From Corynebacterium jeikeium (GTDB lineage: Bacteria; Actinomycetota; Actinomycetes; Mycobacteriales; Mycobacteriaceae), in NCBI RefSeq assembly GCF_000738265.1, contig NZ_JFCQ01000012.1, forward strand, positions 1 to 64,000: a stretch of DNA of 64,000 nt. Direction: 5' to 3'. A program made the position numbers and the translations under genes. The notes below the pieces were generated by a model. The model searched no databases and was not told where the DNA came from. It saw nothing but the letters and a program-made list of their open reading frames with translations. This document shows positions 53,246 through 62,101 of this stretch, piece after piece; position 1 is the stretch's first letter, and every line of letters starts with the position of its first letter.

Positions 53246-55510
53246 TTGTCCGGGGCGTGGGTTAAGGTGTTACGCGTGGACGCACCGAAGCCATTTCTTA
53301 AACTCTTCCTCGCCATCCTGGCCGGTGGCGTGCTGCTCGCTGCCGCCATCCTGCCTTTCGCGGGAGCAAGTGGATGGGTGGTAAACGCCAGCACGGACAC
53401 CATGAACTCCAACGTTCAGGACATCTCGGAGAACAACACTGTGCCGCTGCGCTCGCGGATCACCGACCGGGATGGCCAGACGATTGCCTGGATATACAAC
53501 CAAAACAGGACGGAGGTGCCGTCGAAGAAGATCTCTCAGGCCATGAAGGACAGCATCGTGGCCATCGAGGATCGGCGGTTCTACGACCACAAGGGCGTGG
53601 ATATCCGTGGCACCATGCGTGCGGCTCTGGCGAACCTTTCCAGTGGCGGGGTCTCGGAGGGCGCCTCGACGATTAACCAGCAGTATGTGAAGAACTACCT
53701 GTGGTTGATTGATGCAGAGAACGAAGACGAGGCCGCGCAGGCCATCGAGACCTCCCTGCCCCGCAAGCTGCGCGAGATGAAGATGGCGAGAGACCTGGAC
53801 AGGGAGCTATCTAAGGATGAAATCCTGACCCGGTACCTCAACCTGGTCTCTTTCGGCAATAGCGCGTTCGGCGTGCAGGCGGCTGCACAGACATATTTCG
53901 GTGTCAACGCAGAGGACCTGGATGATAGCCAGTCGGCCTTCCTGGCCGGCATTGTGCAATCGACCAGCGCGCTAGACCCGTACACCAACCCGGAGGGCGC
54001 CAAGAAACGCCGCAACGCCGTTCTGCAGGCGCGCGTGACGGCGAAAACGTTGCCCCAGAGCAAGGCCGATGAGCTAGCCGCCAAGCCTTTGGGCGTGTTG
54101 GAAGAGCCCGCGATACCAACCAACGGCTGCATCGGCGCTGGCCGTTCCGGATTCTTCTGCGACTACGTCCTGCAGTACCTGGAAGAAAAGGGAATCTCCA
54201 AGGACGAGATCACGAAGGGCGGATACACCATCCGCACCACCCTCGATTCGAAGGCGCAGAGGAGCGCGGAGAACGCTGCCCGCGGTAAGGTCGCCCCCGA
54301 TCAGGACGGTGTAGCTGCCGCGACCGACTATCTGGCCCCGATCGATGGAAAACACCAGGTGTTGGCCATGGCATCGTCGCGCACGTACGGGCTGAACCAG
54401 AAGAAGCGGGAATCCGTGTTGCCGCTGACGCACTCCCTGCAGGGCCACGGCGCGGGCTCCGTGTTCAAGATTTTCGCCGCGGCCGCCGCGATGGAGGAAG
54501 GAATGGGGCTGAACACCAACCTTGCCGTGCCCGCTCGCGCCGAGGTTGAAGGCATGGGCGCCGGCGGTGCGCGAGGTTGCCCTGCAAACAAGTACTGCGT
54601 GGAGAACGCGGGCGCTTACAAGCCGAATATGACATTGAAGGAGACCCTGGCGACCAGCCCGAACACTCCCTTCGTCGAGATGGCTGAGAAGATCGGCATG
54701 AAGCGCATCGTGGATATCGCCATCAAGCTGGGTCTGCGCTCCTACAAGGACAAGGGCAGCTTCGACGGTGAAAACTCCGTGGAAAGCTATGTAAAAGACA
54801 ACAACTTGGGATCCTTCGTGCTGGGGCCGACCGCAGTCGACCCGCTGGAGCTATCCAACGTGGCAGCCAGCTTGGCCGACCACGGGCGCTGGTGCGAGCC
54901 CCTGCCCGTTCTGTCCATTAAGGATCGCAACGGCGAGGCCGTTGAACTGAAGGAGGCCGACTGCGAGCAGGCCATCGACAAGTCCATCGCCGACGCGCTG
55001 GCCAACGGCATGGGCAGCGATGCACAAAGCGGTACGGCCGCAGCCGCCGCGCGGGCGGAAGGCTGGAGTGCCTCGGTATCCGCCAAAACCGGTACGACGG
55101 AAACCAGCTTCTCTGCCGCATTCCTGGGCTTCACGCCTGGCTGGGCTGGCTCCACCTACATCTTCAACGACGGTGGAACTCCCCAGAACCTGTGTACCTC
55201 CCCGGTGCGCCAGTGTGGCTCTGGCAACCTCTACGGCGGTAACGAGCCCGCCCGGATCTTCTTCGAAGCCTCCAAGCCGATGATCGACAAGTACGGTGGC
55301 GGGAAGCTACCTAGCTACGACAAGAAGTACGACGCGGGCACGGATCCCGGCAAGTGGGGCTCGTCATCCGATTCGGGAAATGGCTCCGGTGGAGGGGAGG
55401 GCACAACCCGCCCACAGCCAGCGGATAGCCCGCCGCCGGAACTCAACCTGCCGCCGGAAGTCCAGCGGGGACTGGAAGACCTCGACGATTTCCTGCGCCA
55501 GTTCCAGTAG
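53246..55510 (+). CDS. pbp1a: Bifunctional penicillin-binding protein 1A
   Basis: A class A PBP that polymerises and cross-links peptidoglycan. It has an N-terminal membrane anchor (about residues 20-40), a glycosyltransferase 51 domain (IVAIEDRRFYDHKGVDIRGT with the catalytic Glu, GASTINQQYVKN) and a transpeptidase domain with active Ser in GAGSVFKIFAA, SPN-type TSPNTPFVE and KTG in SAKTGTTE. It ends in a Gly/Pro-rich tail (SSDSGNGSGGGEG). TTG 53246 has AAAGGGCAAAGGG upstream, but GTG at 53267 or 53276 is possible. Orthologue of Rv3682 (ponA2), without the PASTA domain. Confidence 0.92.
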   Translation: MSGAWVKVLRVDAPKPFLKLFLAILAGGVLLAAAILPFAGASGWVVNASTDTMNSNVQDISENNTVPLRSRITDRDGQTIAWIYNQNRTEVPSKKISQAMKDSIVAIEDRRFYDHKGVDIRGTMRAALANLSSGGVSEGASTINQQYVKNYLWLIDAENEDEAAQAIETSLPRKLREMKMARDLDRELSKDEILTRYLNLVSFGNSAFGVQAAAQTYFGVNAEDLDDSQSAFLAGIVQSTSALDPYTNPEGAKKRRNAVLQARVTAKTLPQSKADELAAKPLGVLEEPAIPTNGCIGAGRSGFFCDYVLQYLEEKGISKDEITKGGYTIRTTLDSKAQRSAENAARGKVAPDQDGVAAATDYLAPIDGKHQVLAMASSRTYGLNQKKRESVLPLTHSLQGHGAGSVFKIFAAAAAMEEGMGLNTNLAVPARAEVEGMGAGGARGCPANKYCVENAGAYKPNMTLKETLATSPNTPFVEMAEKIGMKRIVDIAIKLGLRSYKDKGSFDGENSVESYVKDNNLGSFVLGPTAVDPLELSNVAASLADHGRWCEPLPVLSIKDRNGEAVELKEADCEQAIDKSIADALANGMGSDAQSGTAAAAARAEGWSASVSAKTGTTETSFSAAFLGFTPGWAGSTYIFNDGGTPQNLCTSPVRQCGSGNLYGGNEPARIFFEASKPMIDKYGGGKLPSYDKKYDAGTDPGKWGSSSDSGNGSGGGEGTTRPQPADSPPPELNLPPEVQRGLEDLDDFLRQFQ

Positions 55511-55621
55511 CCGCCGCCCGGCACTGAGCCACCGGCACTGAGCCCCTCGACACGGAGCCACCCAGCCGGCGCCACCCGGCGCACACTTCCCGCCGGCGCA
55601 GGAAGCGATACGCTGGAGAGC

Positions 55622-56614
55622 GTGAAGAATCAACGCCGAACCTCCCAACCCCAGTCCCGCACACGCCTGCTCACCCCCGCCAACGTGCTGAAATGCGCGC
55701 TCGGAATTGGGGCGGCCGGCGCGGCGGTCGCTGCGGCGTCATATAGAGAAACCCTCAAGTTCCAGCTACACGAGGTAACGGTGCCACTGCTAGAACCCGG
55801 CACGCTACCCGACGATTGGGACAGCTTCCGGGTGCTGCACGTCAGCGACCTGCACATGCTGGACAGCCAGCGCCACAAGCAGGAGTGGGTCGCTGCGCTG
55901 GACCGCCTGGACCCGGACCTGGTGGTCAACACGGGCGACAACCTCGGCGAGAAGGAAGGCGTGCCGGGGGTACTGCGCGCGCTCGGGCCACTGCTGGAGC
56001 GCCCCGGCGTGTTCGTCTTCGGCAGCAACGACTACTTCGCGCCGCGGCCGGTGAATCCGTTCATCTACCTGCTCGGAAAGAAGCGCAAGCCCTCCAAGGA
56101 GGAGCTGCCGTGGAAGGGCATGCGCGCGGCCTTCATCGAACGGGGCTGGCGTGATGCCTCGAACGCCACCGTCGAGTTCGCCATCGACCCCGCCGCCACG
56201 GGTTCCCTCGCCAGCCCGGCGAAGATCAAGCTGGCCATCGCGGGTGTGGACGACCCTCACCACGATCTGGACGATTACTCGCGGATCGCTGGTCGCCCTA
56301 ATAATGACGCCAACCTGGCCATCGGGCTAAGCCACTCCCCGGAACCGCGCGTTCTGGATAGCTTTGCCGCCGATGGATACCAGCTGGTGCTGAGCGGTCA
56401 CACGCACGGCGGGCAGCTATGCCTGCCGGGTGGGCGCGCCATTGTGACGAATTGCGGCATCGACAGGAGTCGGGCGCGCGGGCTTTCCCGCTGGACCGAG
56501 CGCATGTGGCTGCATGTGACCAACGGGCTGGGCAGCTCTAAGTACGTGCCCTTCCGCATTTTCTGCCGCCCGTCGGCGACGTTGATCCACATCGTGGAGA
56601 AGCCGGCGGAGTAG
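55622..56614 (+). CDS. Membrane-associated metallophosphoesterase
   Basis: A calcineurin-like phosphoesterase with an N-terminal hydrophobic helix (NVLKCALGIGAAGAAVAA). Metal-binding motifs are VLHVSDLHML, VVNTGDNLGEKE, FGSNDYF, LSHSPEP and LSGHTHGGQLCLPGG, the set used by YkuE/Rv3683-type enzymes acting on lipid-linked phosphates. The start is GTG 55622. Between this gene and pbp1a the DNA has a direct repeat CCGGCACTGAGCC twice (about 55517-55543). Confidence 0.88.
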   Translation: MKNQRRTSQPQSRTRLLTPANVLKCALGIGAAGAAVAAASYRETLKFQLHEVTVPLLEPGTLPDDWDSFRVLHVSDLHMLDSQRHKQEWVAALDRLDPDLVVNTGDNLGEKEGVPGVLRALGPLLERPGVFVFGSNDYFAPRPVNPFIYLLGKKRKPSKEELPWKGMRAAFIERGWRDASNATVEFAIDPAATGSLASPAKIKLAIAGVDDPHHDLDDYSRIAGRPNNDANLAIGLSHSPEPRVLDSFAADGYQLVLSGHTHGGQLCLPGGRAIVTNCGIDRSRARGLSRWTERMWLHVTNGLGSSKYVPFRIFCRPSATLIHIVEKPAE

Positions 56615-56736
56615 CTGAGTAGCCGAAAAGGTGCGATACGCTGCCATTTTGAAAAATACACCTCGTGCGGGCTATAGTAATTCGAGTTGCAGCCGTTGGC
56701 TTTGCACAGTTTGCAAACCAACGTGCCGCTCCAGAC

Positions 56737-56813
56737 CGGGATATGGCGCAGCTTGGTAGCGCACCTCGTTCGGGACGAGGGGGTCGCAGGTTCAAATCCT
56801 GTTATCCCGACCA
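56737..56813 (+). tRNA. tRNA-Pro (anticodon CGG)
   Basis: Cloverleaf with acceptor CGGGATA/TATCCCG, D-arm GCGC-AGCTTGGTA-GCGC, anticodon stem CCTCG/CGAGG with loop TTCGGGA (anticodon CGG, reads CCG), T-arm GCAGG-TTCAAAT-CCTGT, and an encoded CCA at 56811-56813. Confidence 0.96.
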
Positions 56814-56819
56814 GATTTT

Positions 56820-56862
56820 GCCCCAGTCAGTGGCCCACACGGGTCACAGGCTGGGGCTTTTT
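56820..56862 (+). terminator. Terminator of tRNA-Pro
   Basis: GCCCCAG (56820-56826) pairs with CTGGGGC (56851-56857), followed by TTTTTC. The loop is long (24 nt) and contains a minor inner hairpin. Confidence 0.75.
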
Positions 56863-56918
56863 CGCATCCTTGCGCTCCCTATTGCCCACCGTGTAAGAAG
56901 TTAATAGCCCCCGCGTTA

Positions 56919-56937
56919 GTAGCCTAGCCTTACCTAA
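56919..56937 (-). promoter_or_regulatory. DtxR-like iron box 1
   Basis: The minus strand reads TTAGGTAAGGCTAGGCTAC, about 15 of 19 matches to the DtxR operator TTAGGTTAGSCTAACCTAA. It lies 121 bp upstream of the small ORF and exporter gene, suggesting derepression when iron is low. Confidence 0.6.
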
Positions 56938-57057
56938 CCTTTCCAAAGGTTTGTTTCCGCAAGGCTCACTACCACTGTGGCCACCGGGATTGCATCGCAG
57001 GCAGCCCGGGACAATTAGAAACTTCCCCTCACGAGACAAGGTTCAACAAGCGCAACC

Positions 57058-57228
57058 ATGGAACACCTAGCCAATTCCGGTCCATCGCTACGTGTCCTCA
57101 CCCGTAATGCCCCGCATCTCCTGGGCGGGAAGAAAGCGACCGGTTCCGACTTGCTGCGCGCCTACCGCGATTCGCGTTCATTGTGCGCCGGCTGCCAGGC
57201 GCCACGATGCAGCGCGGTGCGGAGATGA
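57058..57228 (+). CDS. Small ORF, 56 aa, coupled to MATE exporter
   Basis: Unknown and not certain to be a gene. It starts ATG 57058 (MEHLANSGPSLRVLTRN) and ends in a cysteine cluster CAGCQAPRC before a basic end SAVRR. Its stop overlaps the exporter start as ATGA, so the two would be translationally coupled. No strong ribosome site is seen upstream, and an in-frame TAG lies 45 nt before the ATG. It could be a leader peptide, a modified peptide precursor, or a chance frame. Confidence 0.4.
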   Translation: MEHLANSGPSLRVLTRNAPHLLGGKKATGSDLLRAYRDSRSLCAGCQAPRCSAVRR

Positions 57229-58604
57229 GGGTGGCTGCGGGGTTGAACTCCATTCAGAAGTACCGCGAAGTCCTTGGAATTTCTCTTCCCATCGCCGGAG
57301 TGCAGCTCGCCGGGGTGGCGCTGACCACCACGGACGTTCTGATGCTGCAATCCGTGGGGGTGCTGGCGATCGCTGGCGGTGGCTTGGCCATGCAGCTATA
57401 CAACCAGATCCGCACGATGTGCGTGGGCATGGTGACGGCCAGCTCAAATCTCGTGGCCGAGGCTGCGGCAGAGATGGAACGGGAAGAAGCCTCTGGTCAG
57501 CCCTCGGAGGAAGGCGCGGAGCGGATCCGGCGAGCCGTGCGATCCTCCTTCGCCGTGGGCACAGGCACTGCGGTCCTCGGCGCGCTACTGGTCATCACCT
57601 TCGGCGCACTGGTTCTTGCTCTACCTATCGACGAGCAGGTCGCCCATCTCACCTTCGCCATGACCCTCACATTGGCGCCGGGACTCATCCCCATGTTGTG
57701 GCTCAACGTCTTGCGCCAGTTCGCGGTGGGCATGCGCAAGCCTGGCTCCCTGCTTGCCATCACGCTGGTATCAATCTTCGTCAACATCGCCCTGAACTGG
57801 TCGTTTATGGCTTGGGCAACGTCGGACACATGGAAGGTGGCGGGCATCGGGCTATCCACGACCACCGTCCAACTTTTCACGTTGCTAGCCTTCCGCGTGG
57901 TCGTGCTGCGTATACCCGCGCTGCAACCCTACTTTCAGGTTCTGCCCCGCGCCGGCGACGGGGAGACTATACGCCACCTCGTGCGCCTCGGAGTACCAGT
58001 TAGCCTGACCTATGGCTCGGAGGCAGCGATTACGACAATCGCCGGGTTGGTGATGGGAACCCTCAGCCCACAGATGTTGGCAGCGCATAACGTTGTCAAC
58101 CAGCTGGCGTACATCGTCTACCAGGTTTGCATCGGCTTCTCCCACGGCGGGTCGGTACTCATAACGAGGGCACGAGCCGAAGGTGCCAACGCGGTGCGTG
58201 CGGTGACCCGGCACGTGCTACTCGTCGTGGTCGTGTACCTGGGGGTTATGGGCGCACTGTGGCTCCTGTTGGGGCGGTGGGTACTGCGCCCGTTCCTGGG
58301 AAGTGCAGACGCCACCACCTTCCATATCGCCGTCCTGCTTCTGTGCCTCGCCGTGCTTCAGCAGTTCTCTAAGGGAATTCAGAACGTGACAGTGGGCTTG
58401 TTGAGGGGTCTCAAGGACACCACTTCTGGGCTGCGCTGCACTCTCATTGGATATTGGCTAGTCGGCGTACCCGGAATTCTGGTGATGGGCAAGCTCCTGA
58501 GGTGGGAGGGCTACGGCGTGTGGTGGGGACTGATCGCGGGCTTCGCAACCACTGCCGTGCTGCTATTGCGGACCTATTCTCGACGCCTCGCTTCAATTTC
58601 CTAA
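57225..58604 (+). CDS. MATE-family efflux transporter
   Basis: A 459-residue multidrug/metabolite exporter with about 12 membrane segments. N-terminal segment SLPIAGVQLAGVALTTTDVLMLQSVG and FSHGGSVLITRARAEGANA are MATE-type. ATG 57225 gives an ATGA overlap with the preceding 56-codon frame; GTG 57183 and ATG 57207 are in frame but less attractive. Bounded by two DtxR-like boxes and followed by an iron-siderophore importer; export of a siderophore or related metabolite is possible, not shown. Confidence 0.85.
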   Translation: MRVAAGLNSIQKYREVLGISLPIAGVQLAGVALTTTDVLMLQSVGVLAIAGGGLAMQLYNQIRTMCVGMVTASSNLVAEAAAEMEREEASGQPSEEGAERIRRAVRSSFAVGTGTAVLGALLVITFGALVLALPIDEQVAHLTFAMTLTLAPGLIPMLWLNVLRQFAVGMRKPGSLLAITLVSIFVNIALNWSFMAWATSDTWKVAGIGLSTTTVQLFTLLAFRVVVLRIPALQPYFQVLPRAGDGETIRHLVRLGVPVSLTYGSEAAITTIAGLVMGTLSPQMLAAHNVVNQLAYIVYQVCIGFSHGGSVLITRARAEGANAVRAVTRHVLLVVVVYLGVMGALWLLLGRWVLRPFLGSADATTFHIAVLLLCLAVLQQFSKGIQNVTVGLLRGLKDTTSGLRCTLIGYWLVGVPGILVMGKLLRWEGYGVWWGLIAGFATTAVLLLRTYSRRLASIS

Positions 58605-58658
58605 CGGGGCGTGGGGCGGTGGAAGAACGGCTTCTACCTCCAAGCATTGCCATTGCTT

Positions 58659-58677
58659 TAAGGTGTGGCTAACCTAA
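58659..58677. promoter_or_regulatory. DtxR-like iron box 2
   Basis: TAAGGTGTGGCTAACCTAA matches the DtxR operator TTAGGTTAGSCTAACCTAA at 16 of 19 positions with an intact right half. It ends 29 bp before the siderophore-binding lipoprotein start, where bound DtxR-Fe would block transcription. Confidence 0.8.
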
Positions 58678-58705
58678 GTAAGTCAACCCAAAGAAAGGAA
58701 CACAG

Positions 58706-59923
58706 TTGTCCCTCACGACACTTAGGGCTCGCAGTTCTCGAACCCCCATGCGCCCTCATCTTCGCATGGCTCGCGCAGTTATCTCGGCCGTCGCCGCCGC
58801 CGGCCTCTTCATGACCGCCGCCTGCAGCGCCAGCGACGGACCACACTCCGCAATCAGCGGAGAAAAACAGCAGATCACCGACATCCTCGGGCGCAATGTT
58901 GAGGTTCCGAAGAAGGTCGAGCGGATCCTCATGGGTGGGCAGAGAATGCTCTACACCACCGCTATCCTCAACAAGGAAAACCCGCTCCAGGGGATCGTCG
59001 CCTGGCCCGATGACCTGCAGCAGAACGATCCCGGCACGTACAAAAAGTACCAACAGAAATTCTCGAAGATCGGGGATATCAAGCAGACCGGCGAGGTTTA
59101 CGACGGCTCGATGTCCGTCGAACAGGCCCTGGAGTCCCGCCCAGATGTCTTCATTGTCTCTGCGAACAGTTTTGAGGCAGCCCAAGACGCTGGCATCGTC
59201 GACGGCCTTGAAAAGGCCGGAATCCCCACCGTCACCGTCGACTACTTCACCGACCCGGTGAAAAACACCGCACCGAGCGTGCGATTGCTCGGCAAAGTGC
59301 TCGGGCACGAAAAGGAGGCGGAGAAGTACGCCCGATTCTACGAATCCAAGGTGGACATGGTTCACGACCGGTTGGAAAAAGCCAAGGCCACTCCCACCCC
59401 GACCTTCCTCTGGCGGGCTCCCGGCTACTTCGACTGCTGCTCCACTTTCGCCAAGTCCAACCTGGCTCAACTGGTCACCGCAGCGGGCGGCAAGAACCTG
59501 GGAGACGACATGATTGAAGGTAAGCAAGGCCAAGTCTCCCCCGAAGCGCTGGCTGGAAAAGACCCGGACGTCATCATCGCCACCGGCGCTGACTGGACTG
59601 ATGCCAAGCAGCAGCCAAAAAAGACTGGCTTTATCCCCCTCGGCTACGACGAGTCCGCCGATCAGGCAGCCCAGGATTTTCAGCGCGTCGTTAACGGGCA
59701 ACCTGTCCTCAAGGAAATGCGAGCCGTCAAGGACAAGAGAGCCTACGCCGCGTGGCATCACTTCTACGACTCTCCGTACAACTACCTGGCCATCGAGTGG
59801 TTCGCCAAGGCCATGCACCCCGACCTGTTTGCCGACATTGACCCGCAGGCTGACATGAAGGAACTGCACGAAAAATTCCTCCCCGTGGAGGCGAGCGGCA
59901 CCTTCTGGACTGGTTTGCCGTGA
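58706..59923 (+). CDS. Iron-siderophore-binding lipoprotein
   Basis: The substrate-binding component of an ABC iron importer, anchored outside the membrane. Its signal peptide ends in the lipobox LFMTAAC, so Cys is lipidated. The periplasmic-binding-protein fold shows ITDILGRNVEVPKKVERIL, VSANSFEAAQDAGIVDGLEK and PDVIIATGADWTD. The start is TTG 58706 because AGAAAGGA lies 8 nt upstream; ATGs at 58751 and 58766 lack one and would shorten the signal. Its stop overlaps the permease start (GTGA). Confidence 0.9.
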   Translation: MSLTTLRARSSRTPMRPHLRMARAVISAVAAAGLFMTAACSASDGPHSAISGEKQQITDILGRNVEVPKKVERILMGGQRMLYTTAILNKENPLQGIVAWPDDLQQNDPGTYKKYQQKFSKIGDIKQTGEVYDGSMSVEQALESRPDVFIVSANSFEAAQDAGIVDGLEKAGIPTVTVDYFTDPVKNTAPSVRLLGKVLGHEKEAEKYARFYESKVDMVHDRLEKAKATPTPTFLWRAPGYFDCCSTFAKSNLAQLVTAAGGKNLGDDMIEGKQGQVSPEALAGKDPDVIIATGADWTDAKQQPKKTGFIPLGYDESADQAAQDFQRVVNGQPVLKEMRAVKDKRAYAAWHHFYDSPYNYLAIEWFAKAMHPDLFADIDPQADMKELHEKFLPVEASGTFWTGLP

Positions 59924-61047
59924 GCCACGTCGCCCCGACACGGTCAATCCCTGCCGTAAACGGAAAGGATCACAAAGACAGCATCCCGCGACGTCAACGT
60001 CCCGGCGTGAGCTGGTACCGAGCAGCCAGCAGGCGCAAGGTGGCAATCATCGTCGGGCTCGCGGCTCTGCTATGTGCAGTCACCGCCACAGATTTCCTCA
60101 TCGGCAGCAGTATGCCTGCTAATGAGGCGATATATGTGCTATTTCACCCCAGCGATTCCCGCCCAGTCGACCGACAGATCATCTTTGATATTCGCCTGCC
60201 AATGACCATCACGGCGGTCCTCATCGGCGCTGCCCTCGCTGCCGCTGGTGCAGAGATGCAAACCATCCTGGGCAACCCCCTCGCAGAGCCCTACACACTG
60301 GGTATTTCCGCTGCCTCCAGCTTCGGCGCCGCCTTCGCCACCGTCTCCGGATTCACCGCGGCAGGAATTGGAGCAACGCTGGGGATGGCCGGCAGCGCGT
60401 GGGTGTTCGGCATCGCAGCCTGCGCGGTGATTGTCCTCTTCTCCCGGTCAAAGAGCGCCGGCACCGAGGGAATGATCTTGCTAGGCATTGCAATCGTGTT
60501 CCTTTTCGACGCGCTCCTGGCACTGATGCAGTACCTCGCCTCGCAGACCCAGCTAGAGCAGGTGGTCTTCTGGACGATGGGCAGTCTCACGCGCGCCAAA
60601 TGGCCCCAGATCGGCCTCCTGGCACTCGTCTCGCTGATCGTCATTGCATTCTTCTACCGCAATGCGTGGACGCTGACGGCGTTTCGAATGGGAGACGACC
60701 GCGCCAGGTCCATGGGAATCAACGTCAACAGGCTGCGCACGCTCACACTGGTGGGCGTCTCCCTCATGGCTGCGACTGCCGTTTCTATGGCCGGGACGAT
60801 TGGCTTTATCGGCCTCGTCGGCCCGCACATCGCCAGGATGCTCGTCGGCGAGGATCAGCGCTTTTTCCTCACTACATCCATCTTCTCCGGGGCACTCTTG
60901 CTTACCTCAGCCTCCGTGGTCTCTAAGCTGATCCAGCCCGGCGCGATCCTGCCCGTCGGCATCATCACGGCGATTGTGGGCGTGCCAGCGTTCGTCGTCC
61001 TCATTGTTCTGCGCCGCCGGCCCCGAACCGTCTCCTCTCCCACCTAA
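59920..61047 (+). CDS. FecCD-family iron-siderophore permease
   Basis: Membrane subunit of the importer, 375 residues with about nine to ten helices. The family signatures GAALAAAGAEMQTILGNPLA and GTIGFIGLVGPHIARMLVGE are present, as is the coupling segment GDDRARSMGINVNRLRTL. The start is GTG 59920, overlapping the lipoprotein stop by 4 bp. The N-terminal 40 residues before the first helix are unusually long and basic. One such permease per operon implies a homodimer. Confidence 0.93.
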   Translation: MSHVAPTRSIPAVNGKDHKDSIPRRQRPGVSWYRAASRRKVAIIVGLAALLCAVTATDFLIGSSMPANEAIYVLFHPSDSRPVDRQIIFDIRLPMTITAVLIGAALAAAGAEMQTILGNPLAEPYTLGISAASSFGAAFATVSGFTAAGIGATLGMAGSAWVFGIAACAVIVLFSRSKSAGTEGMILLGIAIVFLFDALLALMQYLASQTQLEQVVFWTMGSLTRAKWPQIGLLALVSLIVIAFFYRNAWTLTAFRMGDDRARSMGINVNRLRTLTLVGVSLMAATAVSMAGTIGFIGLVGPHIARMLVGEDQRFFLTTSIFSGALLLTSASVVSKLIQPGAILPVGIITAIVGVPAFVVLIVLRRRPRTVSSPT

Positions 61048-61114
61048 AGCTCCGTCGCCGCGCCTCACTTCTTCTCGCTCCAGCCCCCTCCCTCACCCCA
61101 GAAAGGACAACCTC

Positions 61115-61885
61115 GTGGAACAGCCCGCCAAGGTTCCGTCAGCCACCGCGCTGCAGGTCACCGACCTCAGTTTTTCCCACGGAGCAGCGCAGATCCTGAA
61201 TGGCGTGTCTCTTCCGGGGATCGACGCCGGAACCGTCACCGCACTTGTAGGCCCCAATGGCGCTGGTAAATCCACCCTGCTGCGCTGCATGGCTCAGCTG
61301 TGCCGATTCAGCGGCAGTGTCACCGGACCCGACGCGGTGTATTTGCCACAGGATCCCCCGCCGGAAAGCACCCTTACAGTGTTTGAATCGGTGCTACTGG
61401 CGCTCCAGCACTCACGCACGGGATTCAGTGGGCTGCGCGTGGCCACATCCACCCAGGATAGAGTCAACGCGGTACTCACACGACTGGGTCTGAAAGAATT
61501 CGAGTCTCGCACGATGTCCCAGCTCTCCGGCGGCCAGCGCCAGCTGGTGAGCTTCGCACAGGCGATCGTGCGCCGTCCCCGAGCTCTTCTGTTGGACGAG
61601 CCAACCAGCGCCCTCGACCTGCGCAATCAGCTGACCCTCATGGAGCACATTTGCACCTACGCCGTTGAAGCACCCGCGGCAGTGGTGGTCACGATGCACG
61701 ACCTCTCGCACGCGGCACGCTTCGCCGATCGCATCGCAGTGCTCCACAACGGCACCGTTTACGCGCATGGAGCCGTGGAGGATGTGCTCACCGAAGAAAT
61801 GTTGCGCGAGGTCTACCGAGTCGATGGAACGATTACGCCCACCGGTGATGGAAATGTAGCGATCACCACGTCAAGGGCAATATGA
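61115..61885 (+). CDS. Iron-siderophore ABC transporter ATPase
   Basis: The 256-residue ATP-binding subunit: Walker A LVGPNGAGKSTLLR, Q-loop region VYLPQDPPP, signature LSGGQRQLVSFAQA, Walker B ALLLDEPTSALD and the H-loop VVTMHDLSHA. The start is GTG 61115 with AGAAAGGA 8 nt upstream, the same ribosome site as the lipoprotein gene; the open frame reaching 60974 upstream overlaps the permease and is not used. Third gene of the operon. Confidence 0.94.
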   Translation: MEQPAKVPSATALQVTDLSFSHGAAQILNGVSLPGIDAGTVTALVGPNGAGKSTLLRCMAQLCRFSGSVTGPDAVYLPQDPPPESTLTVFESVLLALQHSRTGFSGLRVATSTQDRVNAVLTRLGLKEFESRTMSQLSGGQRQLVSFAQAIVRRPRALLLDEPTSALDLRNQLTLMEHICTYAVEAPAAVVVTMHDLSHAARFADRIAVLHNGTVYAHGAVEDVLTEEMLREVYRVDGTITPTGDGNVAITTSRAI

Positions 61886-62101
61886 GGGTCTGCTAAACTT
61901 TGGCGAGTCGCATAAATATTTCCGTTCATGTTCCGACGTGACGGACCGCCCAATTTTTTCTAGCCCTCCGAGGTCACCCTCCCGCGCATCTTGGAGACAC
62001 TAGGAGCGATCGATCGGCTCCGCAGTTCGGGACGTTGAAGGCGATTGTGCGTTTGCCTAAGATATCGTCGTCGAACTCATTGGTTAGGGTGTTTTAGACA
62101 C
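61886..62101. other. Gap before mrpA
   Basis: 216 bp. I see a stem-loop-capable palindrome GGAGCGATCGATCGGCTCC (62003-62021) and a possible -10 TAAGAT around 62058-62063. No terminator with a clear T-run after the ABC gene, and no gene. Confidence 0.4.

Noticed and set aside
53065..53265. Short open frame upstream of pbp1a
   Set aside because: No ribosome site, no conserved pattern, and it overlaps the GlxR-like site and the pbp1a start region.
57092..58003. Plus-strand open frame of 303 codons overlapping the MATE gene
   Set aside because: Histidine/arginine-rich translation in another frame of the MATE gene; the MATE frame has clear membrane segments.
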